Source: Elusimicrobiota bacterium (GTDB lineage: Bacteria; Elusimicrobiota; Elusimicrobia; UBA1565; UBA9628). From it: a DNA stretch of 9,109 nt. Shown one piece after another: positions 1-5,696 of the stretch; position 1 is the first letter of the stretch, and each line of letters starts with the position of its first letter. The notes under the pieces were generated by a model. The model was not told the DNA's origin. It made no database searches and worked only from the letters and a program-made list of their open reading frames with translations. Made by a program: the position numbers and the translations under genes. The DNA is taken from the NCBI GenBank assembly GCA_028717865.1, contig JAQUMZ010000086.1:1-9109 (forward strand), written 5' to 3'.

Positions 1-894
1 CTTCAGCGTGGTGATGGAGTCCTGGCCGAGCAAAAGCAGGTCGGATTGTTGTAATTGCGCGACGGCCGCAGCGTCCATCTGCCAGGGGCGGCTCAGTATC
101 GCCGTATAGCTGCAGGCCGCGGGCGTGGGGCAACGGCCTGCGAAGACGACGAACTTCAGCGGCGAAAAATACAGCACGGGCCGCGCCAACCTTCTTTCCA
201 GATGCTCCGCATAGCTGGGGGAGAACAGCTTTAAGAAACTCCAGATGCGTTGCGCGGCGGAAAGACTTTTGCGGCAATGATAGCTGCACGGCTGCCAGGG
301 CAATACGTATACGAATTCGGCCGGAGCGTCGGCCAGGGGAGAGTCGTGCGCCGGCTCCCGGTTGGGGCGGGGCGGGCTTATCCTGCTGGTGAGGTTGAAT
401 ATAGTGTTCATCAAAAAGGAGACCGCGCCGGGCCGGCCGGAATGGGCGTGGATTTGGGGAATAGGATCCGCGGGAGGGGCGTATTTCATGCGGAACTTGA
501 CGCAACAAGCCGGGTAGCCCAGTATGCGCGTGGACCATTCCATGAAATCGGCCGGTTTCGTCAGCCGGGTCTTCAGGAGGAAGAAAGCCGCCCGGCGCAG
601 CAGCCGCGGGGACCGGCTCAAAAGCATCAGCTCGCTCCAGCGGCGAGGCCCGAAGGCCGAAGGCATGGTCAGGGTGCGCAGTCCGGCCGCGTCGGCGAAG
701 CCGCGCATCTGCGCGGCGGCGGCGCGCGGAATTCCGAGATAGGCGACAGGCTTGATCCCCAGGATCAGGGCGGCTATATCCGCTACCTCGGGAGTGGGGA
801 TTCGGCAGGCATCCTGACGGGGCGACGAATACCGTTCCGCGGAAGGCGCCACGGCTGCACTATAGCAATTTTTATTTTTTCTGGACGCCGCCAT
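1..894 (-). CDS. DUF483-like cysteine-motif protein, C-terminus cut by window edge
   Basis: An open frame of 298 codons runs from an ATG at 894 off the left edge with no stop, so the C-terminus is missing. I do not recognise a function. Two motifs stand out: GYPACCVKF at residues 127-135 and LPWQPCSYHC at 198-207, i.e. a Cys-Cys pair and a later C-x3-C, with further Cys at 255 and 261. The combination of a GYP-x-CC block with a later PC-x-x-x-C block resembles what I recall of DUF483 proteins (uncharacterised, possibly metal-binding); this is recollection, not a search. No signal peptide or clear membrane span is visible. It starts 6 bp after the DUF5989 stop, so it is probably the last visible gene of the carbamoyltransferase operon. 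No good Shine-Dalgarno precedes the ATG; an in-frame GTG at residue 15 is an alternative start. The residues before about 35 are low in recognisable structure. That the frame is coding is well supported; the family is uncertain. Confidence 0.72.
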   Translation of the reverse strand, partial: MAASRKNKNCYSAAVAPSAERYSSPRQDACRIPTPEVADIAALILGIKPVAYLGIPRAAAAQMRGFADAAGLRTLTMPSAFGPRRWSELMLLSRSPRLLRRAAFFLLKTRLTKPADFMEWSTRILGYPACCVKFRMKYAPPADPIPQIHAHSGRPGAVSFLMNTIFNLTSRISPPRPNREPAHDSPLADAPAEFVYVLPWQPCSYHCRKSLSAAQRIWSFLKLFSPSYAEHLERRLARPVLYFSPLKFVVFAGRCPTPAACSYTAILSRPWQMDAAAVAQLQQSDLLLLGQDSITTLK

Positions 895-900
895 TATGCA

Positions 901-1068
901 TCAGAATACCGCGTAAAAAAAAGGCATGAGCGCGGGAGAATCCCATACGATTATCAGGAATATCCCAAAAATCAGCGCCAGAATAAAAGGTATCAGGCAT
1001 AACCGCTTGTGCGCCACGGCCAGCCGGGCCAAGTCCCGAATGACCAGCAATTTATCTTTGGCGCTCAA
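901..1068 (-). CDS. DUF5989-type small membrane protein (55 aa)
   Basis: This short gene encodes 55 residues: a charged N-terminal stretch (residues 1-22, rich in Lys, Arg and Asp), one hydrophobic membrane span at about 23-42, and an aromatic tail ending SPALMPFFYAVF. The layout matches DUF5989 proteins, roughly 50-residue single-span peptides ending in a P-F-x-Y-x-x-F-like tail and usually encoded beside carbamoyltransferase, SxtJ and SGNH genes, as here. The start is TTG at 1068: it lies 5 nt after a perfect AGGAGG, and an in-frame TAA upstream leaves no other start. It overlaps the 3' end of the SGNH gene by 17 bp. Its molecular role is unknown; assembly or anchoring of the carbamoylation enzymes at the inner membrane is an inference. 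A run of eight T lies near its 3' end. The family call rests on length, topology, tail and neighbourhood. Confidence 0.82.
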   Translation of the reverse strand: MSAKDKLLVIRDLARLAVAHKRLCLIPFILALIFGIFLIIVWDSPALMPFFYAVF

Positions 1069-2062
1069 CGGTGCCTCCTTCGGGCGTCCTTAGGACACGC
1101 TCCAGCAAATCAGCCAACAGTTCATGCCCTAAAACGCCCATGTGGTAGGGGTCCCAGCAGCGCCCCGTGCCCGGCCGGGACTCGTACGGTTCGCAGTCGT
1201 TGCGGCCGGAATACTCTCCGCTGCGAATCCGCCGGCCTATTTGCGCCTGGAAGTCCACCAGGCGCGTGCCGGGGCGGCGCGCCAGTTCTCGCAGCACGCG
1301 GTTTTGTCGCTCATAAAACCGCTGCTTGGGAAGCATCCGGGCGTTCAGGCTCAGGGTGACGAGCACGAGTTGCGCATGGGCGCGCTGCGCGGCCCGCTGT
1401 ATCCTTTCGAGATTGCGTCGGTAGGTCTGGAGCACCGCATCCAGGTCATACGAGGACGGATCCGGAGCCGGCTCACCGGCCCGGGCTGGCGCGCTGCGGC
1501 GGCCGCGCAAGCGCGCCACGGTCAGGGCCAGCAGCCGGAGGGCATGCGAGCGCCGCAGCAAGGGGGTTGCGATACGATCAGCGTCCAACGCCAGGCGCCG
1601 GGGATGCATGGCCCGGGGCATGGCCAGGGAGGAAGCGTTGACGTAGTCCTGGTGGCCGGCGTAAACAATGATGTAGCGCAAGTCCCAACCGCAGTTGGCC
1701 ACGATATTTTCAGCCTCCTGGGCCAGGACCGCGGAATCCGCCCAGACCATGGGCATGGACTGAACATCATAGGCGTCCTGGAGCCTGGCCTTGAGCAACA
1801 CGGGAAAGGGCCGACCCTGGTTCGCCTCGACCATGGCCGGCGAACTGCCCAATACAAGCATCTGTGGCTTGCGATTGGTCTTGAAGTTCCCGCAGGCGAC
1901 CTCATGGAAAATATCTACGGACGTCTTGCGCAACGCCAGCTTCAGGGCCGCCCAAGATAGCAGTTCGCAGAGAACCAGGCAGGCCGCCAGGGAGACGGGC
2001 CACCAGCGCTCCAGCCAGGCCAGGATGCGTCCCAATCTGGGGAACCTGGATGCGCCGTTCAC
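1052..2062 (-). CDS. Membrane-anchored SGNH/GDSL-like hydrolase
   Basis: A 336-residue protein with an N-terminal hydrophobic segment at about 22-43 and a catalytic domain likely outside the cytoplasm. SGNH block I appears as LVLGSSPAMVE (69-79), with Ser73 or Ser74 as candidate nucleophile and Ser replacing the usual Asp of GDS. Block III may be YAGHQDY (134-140), and block V is DPYH (304-307), supplying the Asp-His pair. Such hydrolases usually act as esterases or acyltransferases on glycans or lipids; the substrate here is unknown. The start chosen is GTG at 2062, because GTGA overlaps the carbamoyltransferase stop by 4 bp and GGAG lies 7 nt upstream. A longer version starting at 2161 would sit inside the carbamoyltransferase C-terminal domain. 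The position next to the carbamoyltransferase and DUF5989 genes matches the recurrent module, suggesting it acts on the same substrate. Confidence 0.85.
   Translation of the reverse strand: MNGASRFPRLGRILAWLERWWPVSLAACLVLCELLSWAALKLALRKTSVDIFHEVACGNFKTNRKPQMLVLGSSPAMVEANQGRPFPVLLKARLQDAYDVQSMPMVWADSAVLAQEAENIVANCGWDLRYIIVYAGHQDYVNASSLAMPRAMHPRRLALDADRIATPLLRRSHALRLLALTVARLRGRRSAPARAGEPAPDPSSYDLDAVLQTYRRNLERIQRAAQRAHAQLVLVTLSLNARMLPKQRFYERQNRVLRELARRPGTRLVDFQAQIGRRIRSGEYSGRNDCEPYESRPGTGRCWDPYHMGVLGHELLADLLERVLRTPEGGTVERQR
1074..1079 (-). promoter_or_regulatory. Strong Shine-Dalgarno deciding the TTG start of the DUF5989-type gene
   Basis: On the minus strand this reads AGGAGG, a full anti-16S match, 5 nt before the TTG at 1068. 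It lies within the last codons of the SGNH gene. It is the clearest ribosome binding site in the window and fixes the start of a gene that would otherwise be missed because of its length and non-ATG start. Confidence 0.8.
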
Positions 2063-3762
2063 GAGCCGGCTCCGGGATGCTTTGTGATGTAGAAATCGCC
2101 CGCGACCAGGATATCCATGTCGGTATTGAGGAAGCATTCCAATGCGTCGTGATGGTCGCACGCGATCGGCTGGCCCCGCGTATTTAACGATGTGTTGAGC
2201 AGCACGGGCACTCCGGTGAGCTCGCCAAAGCGCGAGAGCAGGCCGTGAAATCGGGGATTGTGCTCCCTGCGCACCGATTGCACCCGCGCGGTCCCGTCGA
2301 CATACGTGATCGCGGGCAGGCGATCCCGCTGGTCGGGCCGCACATCGGCGACCAGAAGCATATAGGGACTTTCCACCTCCAGATCGAAGTATTCCCCCAT
2401 CTTTTCGTAGAGCACGGCCGGAGCGAACGGCCGGAAAGGTTCCCGGTGTTTGACTTTCCGGTTGAGTATATCCTTCATTCCGGAAGCGCGGGGGTCGGCC
2501 AGGATGGAGCGGTTGCCCAGGGCCCGCGGGCCGTATTCCATGCGTCCCTGGACCCAGCCCACGATGCGGCCGGCCGCCAGGTCATGGGCCGCGCGGTCCA
2601 GCAACCGGTCGGGATCGTGGAATTCCTCGTGCGCGATGCGCCTGCGCTGGAGCGTGCGGCGGATGTCCGCCGGGGCGCACTCGGGGCCCAGATAGGCGTT
2701 TTGCATGACCCAATCCCGCGGGCGGCCCAGGCGTTGGTGGTACAGCAACAGGGCCGCGCCCAGGGCGCCTCCGTCGTCGCCGGCGGCCGGCTGGATGAAT
2801 ATCTCCTTAAAATCGGTGTCCGCGATGAGCCTGCGGTTCATCTTGCTGTTGAGGCCCACTCCGCCGGCGACGCAAAGCCGTTTGAGGCGGGTCTCGCGCT
2901 GCAGGCTGCGCGCGATGCGCACGCACAGCTCCTCCACCACGCTTTGGAGGCTGGCGGCCAAGTCTTCATCCCGCCGCGTAATGGGGCCGTCGGGGGCGCG
3001 CGGAGGACCGAATCTGGAGACGAATTTGGGTCCGTACATCACCAGTTCCTTGTGAAACAGGAAATAGTCCATATTCAAACGGAAACTTCCGTCGTCGCGG
3101 ATATCTAGTATTTCTTCCTGGAAAACTCGGGCGAAGCGGGGCTCGCCATAGGAGGCCAGGCCCATCACCTTGCCTTCCCCGCCGTTCACCCGGAAGCCCA
3201 AAAAGGCGGTCACGGCGCTGTAGAGCAGACCCAGGCTGTGCGGGTAGCGGAGTTCCTTGGTCAGGTTGACGCGGTTTCCCCTGCCGGCGCCCCGCGCCAG
3301 GGTTGTCCACTCGCCGACTCCATCCGCGGTCAGGACGGCCGCCTCGTCGAAAGGCGAGGCGAAAAAGCTGGACGCCGCATGCGCATAATGGTGGTCGGCG
3401 AACAAGATGCGCCCCGTATAGCCAAGGCGGCGGCGGACAAGCTCGGGTATGAACAGCTTCCAGCGCAGCCATAAGGGCATGGCCTCGCGGAACTGGCCGA
3501 AGCCTTCCGGAAAGGAGTCTATGTGCGTCATCAGGATGCGCTCGAACTTGAGCAGGGGTTTCTCGTAGAACACCAGGAAGTCTAGGTCGTTGACTTCGAT
3601 GCCGCATTCCCGCAGGCAGTAGGCGATGGACTGTTCAGGGAATTCCAGGGAGTGCTTTTGGCGGGAGAAGCGTTCCTCGGCCGCGGCGGCGACCACCTTT
3701 CCGTCGCATAGGATGGCGGCCGCGGAATCATGATACATGAAGGAAACCCCGAGTATGAGCAT
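2059..3762 (-). CDS. O-carbamoyltransferase, NodU/CmcH family (SxtI-like)
   Basis: This 567-residue protein is full length for the NodU/CmcH/TobZ/SxtI family, which uses carbamoyl phosphate and ATP to make a carbamoyl-adenylate (YrdC-like C-terminal domain) and transfers the carbamoyl group to a substrate hydroxyl (Kae1-like N-terminal domain). It begins with the typical LGVSFMYHDSAAAILCDG. The metal-binding HHYAHAAS is at 124-131, DGVGEW at 147-152, GGEGKVMGLASYG at 194-206, AGGVGLNSKMN at 299-309 and DDGGALGAA at 329-337. The C-terminal half carries GRMEYGPRALGNRS (406-419), KHREPFRPFAP (438-448) and NTSLN (523-527). No key motif looks lost. It starts 3 bp after the SxtJ-like stop and overlaps the SGNH gene by 4 bp. 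The acceptor (sugar, polyketide, glycolipid or other) cannot be deduced; the SxtJ/SGNH/DUF5989 context favours an envelope glycan or lipid, which is inference. Confidence 0.96.
   Translation of the reverse strand: MLILGVSFMYHDSAAAILCDGKVVAAAAEERFSRQKHSLEFPEQSIAYCLRECGIEVNDLDFLVFYEKPLLKFERILMTHIDSFPEGFGQFREAMPLWLRWKLFIPELVRRRLGYTGRILFADHHYAHAASSFFASPFDEAAVLTADGVGEWTTLARGAGRGNRVNLTKELRYPHSLGLLYSAVTAFLGFRVNGGEGKVMGLASYGEPRFARVFQEEILDIRDDGSFRLNMDYFLFHKELVMYGPKFVSRFGPPRAPDGPITRRDEDLAASLQSVVEELCVRIARSLQRETRLKRLCVAGGVGLNSKMNRRLIADTDFKEIFIQPAAGDDGGALGAALLLYHQRLGRPRDWVMQNAYLGPECAPADIRRTLQRRRIAHEEFHDPDRLLDRAAHDLAAGRIVGWVQGRMEYGPRALGNRSILADPRASGMKDILNRKVKHREPFRPFAPAVLYEKMGEYFDLEVESPYMLLVADVRPDQRDRLPAITYVDGTARVQSVRREHNPRFHGLLSRFGELTGVPVLLNTSLNTRGQPIACDHHDALECFLNTDMDILVAGDFYITKHPGAGS
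2070..2073 (-). promoter_or_regulatory. Shine-Dalgarno supporting the GTG start of the SGNH-like gene
   Basis: On the minus strand GGAG lies 7 nt before the GTG at 2062, inside the last codons of the carbamoyltransferase. Together with the GTGA stop/start overlap it favours this start over the in-frame start at 2161. Confidence 0.55.
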
Positions 3763-3765
3763 ATT

Positions 3766-4119
3766 CTAAAATTGGTCATCCATGCCCGAGTCGTAGCCGC
3801 CGGGGTCGCCCCGGTCCCGCCAGAATGTCCGCTCCTCCCGCGGTCCGCGTTTGGGGCCCAGAAACCGGGCCGCCAGCCATGACCCGCCTATGCCGATGAA
3901 ATATATGACCCCCAGCAGCGCGTGGTTGAGCCACTGGGACGGTTTTTTGAGCAGCAAGGCGCCAGAAGCCCGAGGTCTATTCAAGATAAAATTGAGCGCG
4001 TAAGCCCAGCGCCAACGCAACCTATAGGGCAAGGCTAGGCTGAGCAGGACCAAGGCCAAGCCGCTCAGGCGCAGCCAGAGGCTCCCCAGACCGCGGCCAG
4101 CTGCCGTGTCGGTTTTCAT
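3766..4119 (-). CDS. SxtJ-like small membrane protein
   Basis: A 117-residue protein with two predicted membrane segments, at about 17-33 and 66-87, joined by a basic loop, and a charged, Gly-rich tail containing RTFWRDR near residues 97-103. Size, two-span topology and an aromatic-Trp motif after the second span fit the SxtJ family of small membrane proteins found next to SxtI-type carbamoyltransferases. Its biochemical role is not established. I place the start at ATG 4119, where ATGA overlaps the PP-loop stop by 4 bp and GGAAGG directly abuts the codon. A longer in-frame version from 4308 would overlap the PP-loop gene by almost 200 bp and add an Arg-rich, low-complexity stretch, so I rejected it. 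Its stop is 3 bp before the carbamoyltransferase start. The family call relies on topology and context, since small membrane proteins diverge quickly. Confidence 0.78.
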   Translation of the reverse strand: MKTDTAAGRGLGSLWLRLSGLALVLLSLALPYRLRWRWAYALNFILNRPRASGALLLKKPSQWLNHALLGVIYFIGIGGSWLAARFLGPKRGPREERTFWRDRGDPGGYDSGMDDQF

Positions 4120-4901
4120 CCTTCCAGCATGGCGGCCAATCTCGCGGCTCCGCGATCCGGCCGCGCCCCGGCCCACTCGTCGGTGAGCTCGCGGATTATA
4201 TTTATCTTTTCCGCATAGAAGCCGGCCAAGCCAGCCTCGTATTCGGCGAAGCTGCGCCCGGGCAAGAACCACCGCAGGAACATGGCAAAGAGCACTTGCT
4301 GGGAGCATACGAGTTGTTGGTCGAAAACCGTACCCTTTACTTTTCGGCGCTTATGGAAGCCCATGTGGAAAAGCTCATCCTCCACCTGGAGACCCTCTTC
4401 GTAGATGGGAGTTTCGTGGCGGATGCCGTAGCGGCTGTAAAGCTCGCCTAGAGGTTTGAGCAGGATCGTCTCGTTCTGCTCGGGATAGACCTTTGCCGAG
4501 CGCACGGCTCCATCCCAAACCCGCCGTACACCCTGTTCCAGGCACAGGGTGAGCGTCCGCCAGTGGAACGAGAGCTTGCACAAGCCGCAGTGGGAAGCCA
4601 GCCGGGTGCCGTGCCGCATCAGATTGCGCAGATAATTCTCATAGAGCAAGAACTCGATGAGCCTGTCCGTGCGTATGAAACGGTGCGTATAAGCCTGCGC
4701 ATCGCCTTGGAAGTGGCGCAGCCTGTCCACTTGCTGTTCTACGTGCTCCGTGTGGATCAAACCGGCGCGCAAGAATGTCACCAAGTGGACCTTTTGGAAC
4801 CGGTCGTAGGCCCGCAGCGCGGTCAGGACCGAGTCGCAGCCCCCGGAGAATAGGACGATGACCTCTTCGGCCTCTAGGCGGCGCTCTATGGGCGAGTTCA
4901 C
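4116..4901 (-). CDS. PP-loop ATPase superfamily protein (adenine nucleotide alpha-hydrolase-like)
   Basis: A 261-residue protein with a canonical PP-loop near the N-terminus: VIVLFSGGCDSVLTAL at 14-29, with SGGCDS at 19-24. PP-loop enzymes use ATP to adenylate a carbonyl, amide or tRNA base before nucleophilic attack (ThiI, TtcA, QueC, asparagine synthetase and amidotransferase relatives). A second motif, HCGLCKLSFH (104-113), gives a C-x2-C-K that could bind zinc or an iron-sulphur cluster, or carry sulphur. Other Cys are at 22, 120 and 199. I cannot assign a subfamily. The start is GTG at 4901: it is the only canonical start after the in-frame TAA in the intergenic region, and it places the PP-loop normally. 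No clear Shine-Dalgarno is seen. It is the first gene of the carbamoyltransferase operon and overlaps the SxtJ-like gene by 4 bp. A role in activating or modifying the same substrate is inference. Confidence 0.88.
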   Translation of the reverse strand: MNSPIERRLEAEEVIVLFSGGCDSVLTALRAYDRFQKVHLVTFLRAGLIHTEHVEQQVDRLRHFQGDAQAYTHRFIRTDRLIEFLLYENYLRNLMRHGTRLASHCGLCKLSFHWRTLTLCLEQGVRRVWDGAVRSAKVYPEQNETILLKPLGELYSRYGIRHETPIYEEGLQVEDELFHMGFHKRRKVKGTVFDQQLVCSQQVLFAMFLRWFLPGRSFAEYEAGLAGFYAEKINIIRELTDEWAGARPDRGAARLAAMLEG

Positions 4902-4966
4902 AGCTTGCCGGCGCCAGTTTGAATAAAACGGCGGGCGCGAAGACCATATGATATATTAATTGACGC
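4902..4966. promoter_or_regulatory. Divergent intergenic region with likely promoters for both blocks
   Basis: This 65-bp gap separates the divergently transcribed PP-loop operon (minus) and the Cys-rich exported protein (plus). It contains an AT-rich island at about 4945-4961 in an otherwise GC-rich window. On the plus strand TATGAT (4947-4952) is one mismatch from a sigma-70 -10 box and would start transcription close to 4959, giving a very short leader; no convincing -35 lies 16-18 bp upstream. On the minus strand TAATAT and TATCAT are possible -10 boxes, also without a clear -35. Two non-nested 6-bp palindromes (CATATG, ATTAAT) are present but too common to call an operator. The layout supports a promoter region; the exact boxes are uncertain. 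Confidence 0.45.
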
Positions 4967-5680
4967 TTGCCTAGGGGGAGCATAAAAAAGCTGGCCGCGG
5001 CCGGGATAGTGGCTTTGGGCGCGCTGCTGCTGGCGGAGGGATTGCGGCACCGGCGCGGCGGGGCCGGACCTGCCGCGCCCGATCCGGGGACTGGATACGC
5101 CAGCTCGGAAGACTCCGCCAAATGGCCCCCGGGGTGTTCGCGGCTCACCCCCGAACGCATTCTCGGCGCCTATGGGCGCAATTGGGGTCCGGATGGAAAT
5201 ATGCGGGCCGCCTGGCGCTTGCCGGTTTGGGTCCGTGCCAGGCAGGCCGCGAGGTTGCGCGACCTTCTGGCCGGACACTTGGCCTGCCACGCCGTGCTCA
5301 AGCGGCGCGAGTCGTTATGCGCCGGTTACGAGGACGTGGGGCCCAAGGCATCGGGATACGGCTCGGTGACGGACGTGTGCCGCACGTGGTATAGCGCCCT
5401 TCAAGACAGCCTGGCGGAGGCGCGGGACAAGGATAAGCCGCGGGCGGACAATGGCGGGGCGGGCTGCCTGGAAAGTCATGATTGCGCATACCGCATCCCC
5501 GTGTTCTTGGCCATCCTTCGCCGGGCCCCGGATTTGTGCCCCGAGCCGGCCCAGGACGCCTGCAAGGCGCTGCTGAAAAGCGGAGGCGAAACGACTTGCG
5601 AGGCCTCGGCGAATGAAGTCAATAGAACCTACTGCTCATTTTGCGCCATGGGGGGGCCGGATATCCCATGCTTGCGGTGA
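4967..5680 (+). CDS. Exported cysteine-rich protein, unknown family (paralogue of the convergent lipoprotein)
   Basis: A 237-residue protein with a Lys-Lys n-region and hydrophobic segment at 7-23, then a Gly/Pro/Ala-rich linker, suggesting secretion or an N-terminal membrane anchor. There is no lipobox Cys. The mature part has 12 Cys (57, 107, 118, 138, 167, 173, 191, 199, 211, 223, 226, 235), consistent with disulphides in the periplasm or outside the cell. I recognise no known domain. It aligns with the convergent lipoprotein: P-x-RI-x3-YGR-x-W near 62-73, LAC-x10-C at 106-118, and C-x17-C-P-x6-C at 173-199, with identical spacing. The start is uncertain: TTG at 4967 keeps the signal sequence, but the Shine-Dalgarno-like AGGGGGAG (4973-4980) lies downstream of it, and no ATG is available before the hydrophobic segment. 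The alternatives, CTG at 4991 and GTG at 5009, would shorten it. It is monocistronic, facing the lipoprotein gene across 16 bp. That it is real is supported by the homology and by being the only sensible frame here. Confidence 0.78.
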   Translation: MPRGSIKKLAAAGIVALGALLLAEGLRHRRGGAGPAAPDPGTGYASSEDSAKWPPGCSRLTPERILGAYGRNWGPDGNMRAAWRLPVWVRARQAARLRDLLAGHLACHAVLKRRESLCAGYEDVGPKASGYGSVTDVCRTWYSALQDSLAEARDKDKPRADNGGAGCLESHDCAYRIPVFLAILRRAPDLCPEPAQDACKALLKSGGETTCEASANEVNRTYCSFCAMGGPDIPCLR

Positions 5681-5696
5681 AGGCCGCGGCTGGAGA

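Noticed and set aside
250..1002. Plus-strand frame of 250 residues at the left side
   Set aside because: It lies opposite two better-supported minus-strand genes and has a low-complexity Gly/Arg/Gln-rich composition without motifs.
1142..1960. Long plus-strand frame opposite the SGNH-like gene
   Set aside because: It has no recognisable motif, a Gly/Arg/Ala-rich composition, and lies antisense to a gene with clear catalytic motifs.
2063..2161. Longer start for the SGNH-like protein
   Set aside because: It lies within the carbamoyltransferase C-terminal domain. The GTG at 2062 has a Shine-Dalgarno and a 4-bp overlap.
2245..3108. Long plus-strand frame opposite the carbamoyltransferase
   Set aside because: It is an antisense shadow of a strongly recognised family; no motif or ribosome binding site supports it.
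4120..4308. Longer start for the SxtJ-like protein (180 residues)
   Set aside because: It would overlap the PP-loop gene by about 190 bp and adds a low-complexity basic stretch; ATGA coupling at 4119 is the better start.
4945..4961. Short palindromes CATATG and ATTAAT as an operator
   Set aside because: Six-base palindromes are expected by chance in an AT-rich island; no longer dyad symmetry is present.
4639..5290. Minus-strand frames overlapping the start of the PP-loop gene and the plus-strand Cys-rich gene (4639-5160, 4898-5290)
   Set aside because: They conflict with both supported genes and with the divergent promoter region, and have no recognisable motif.
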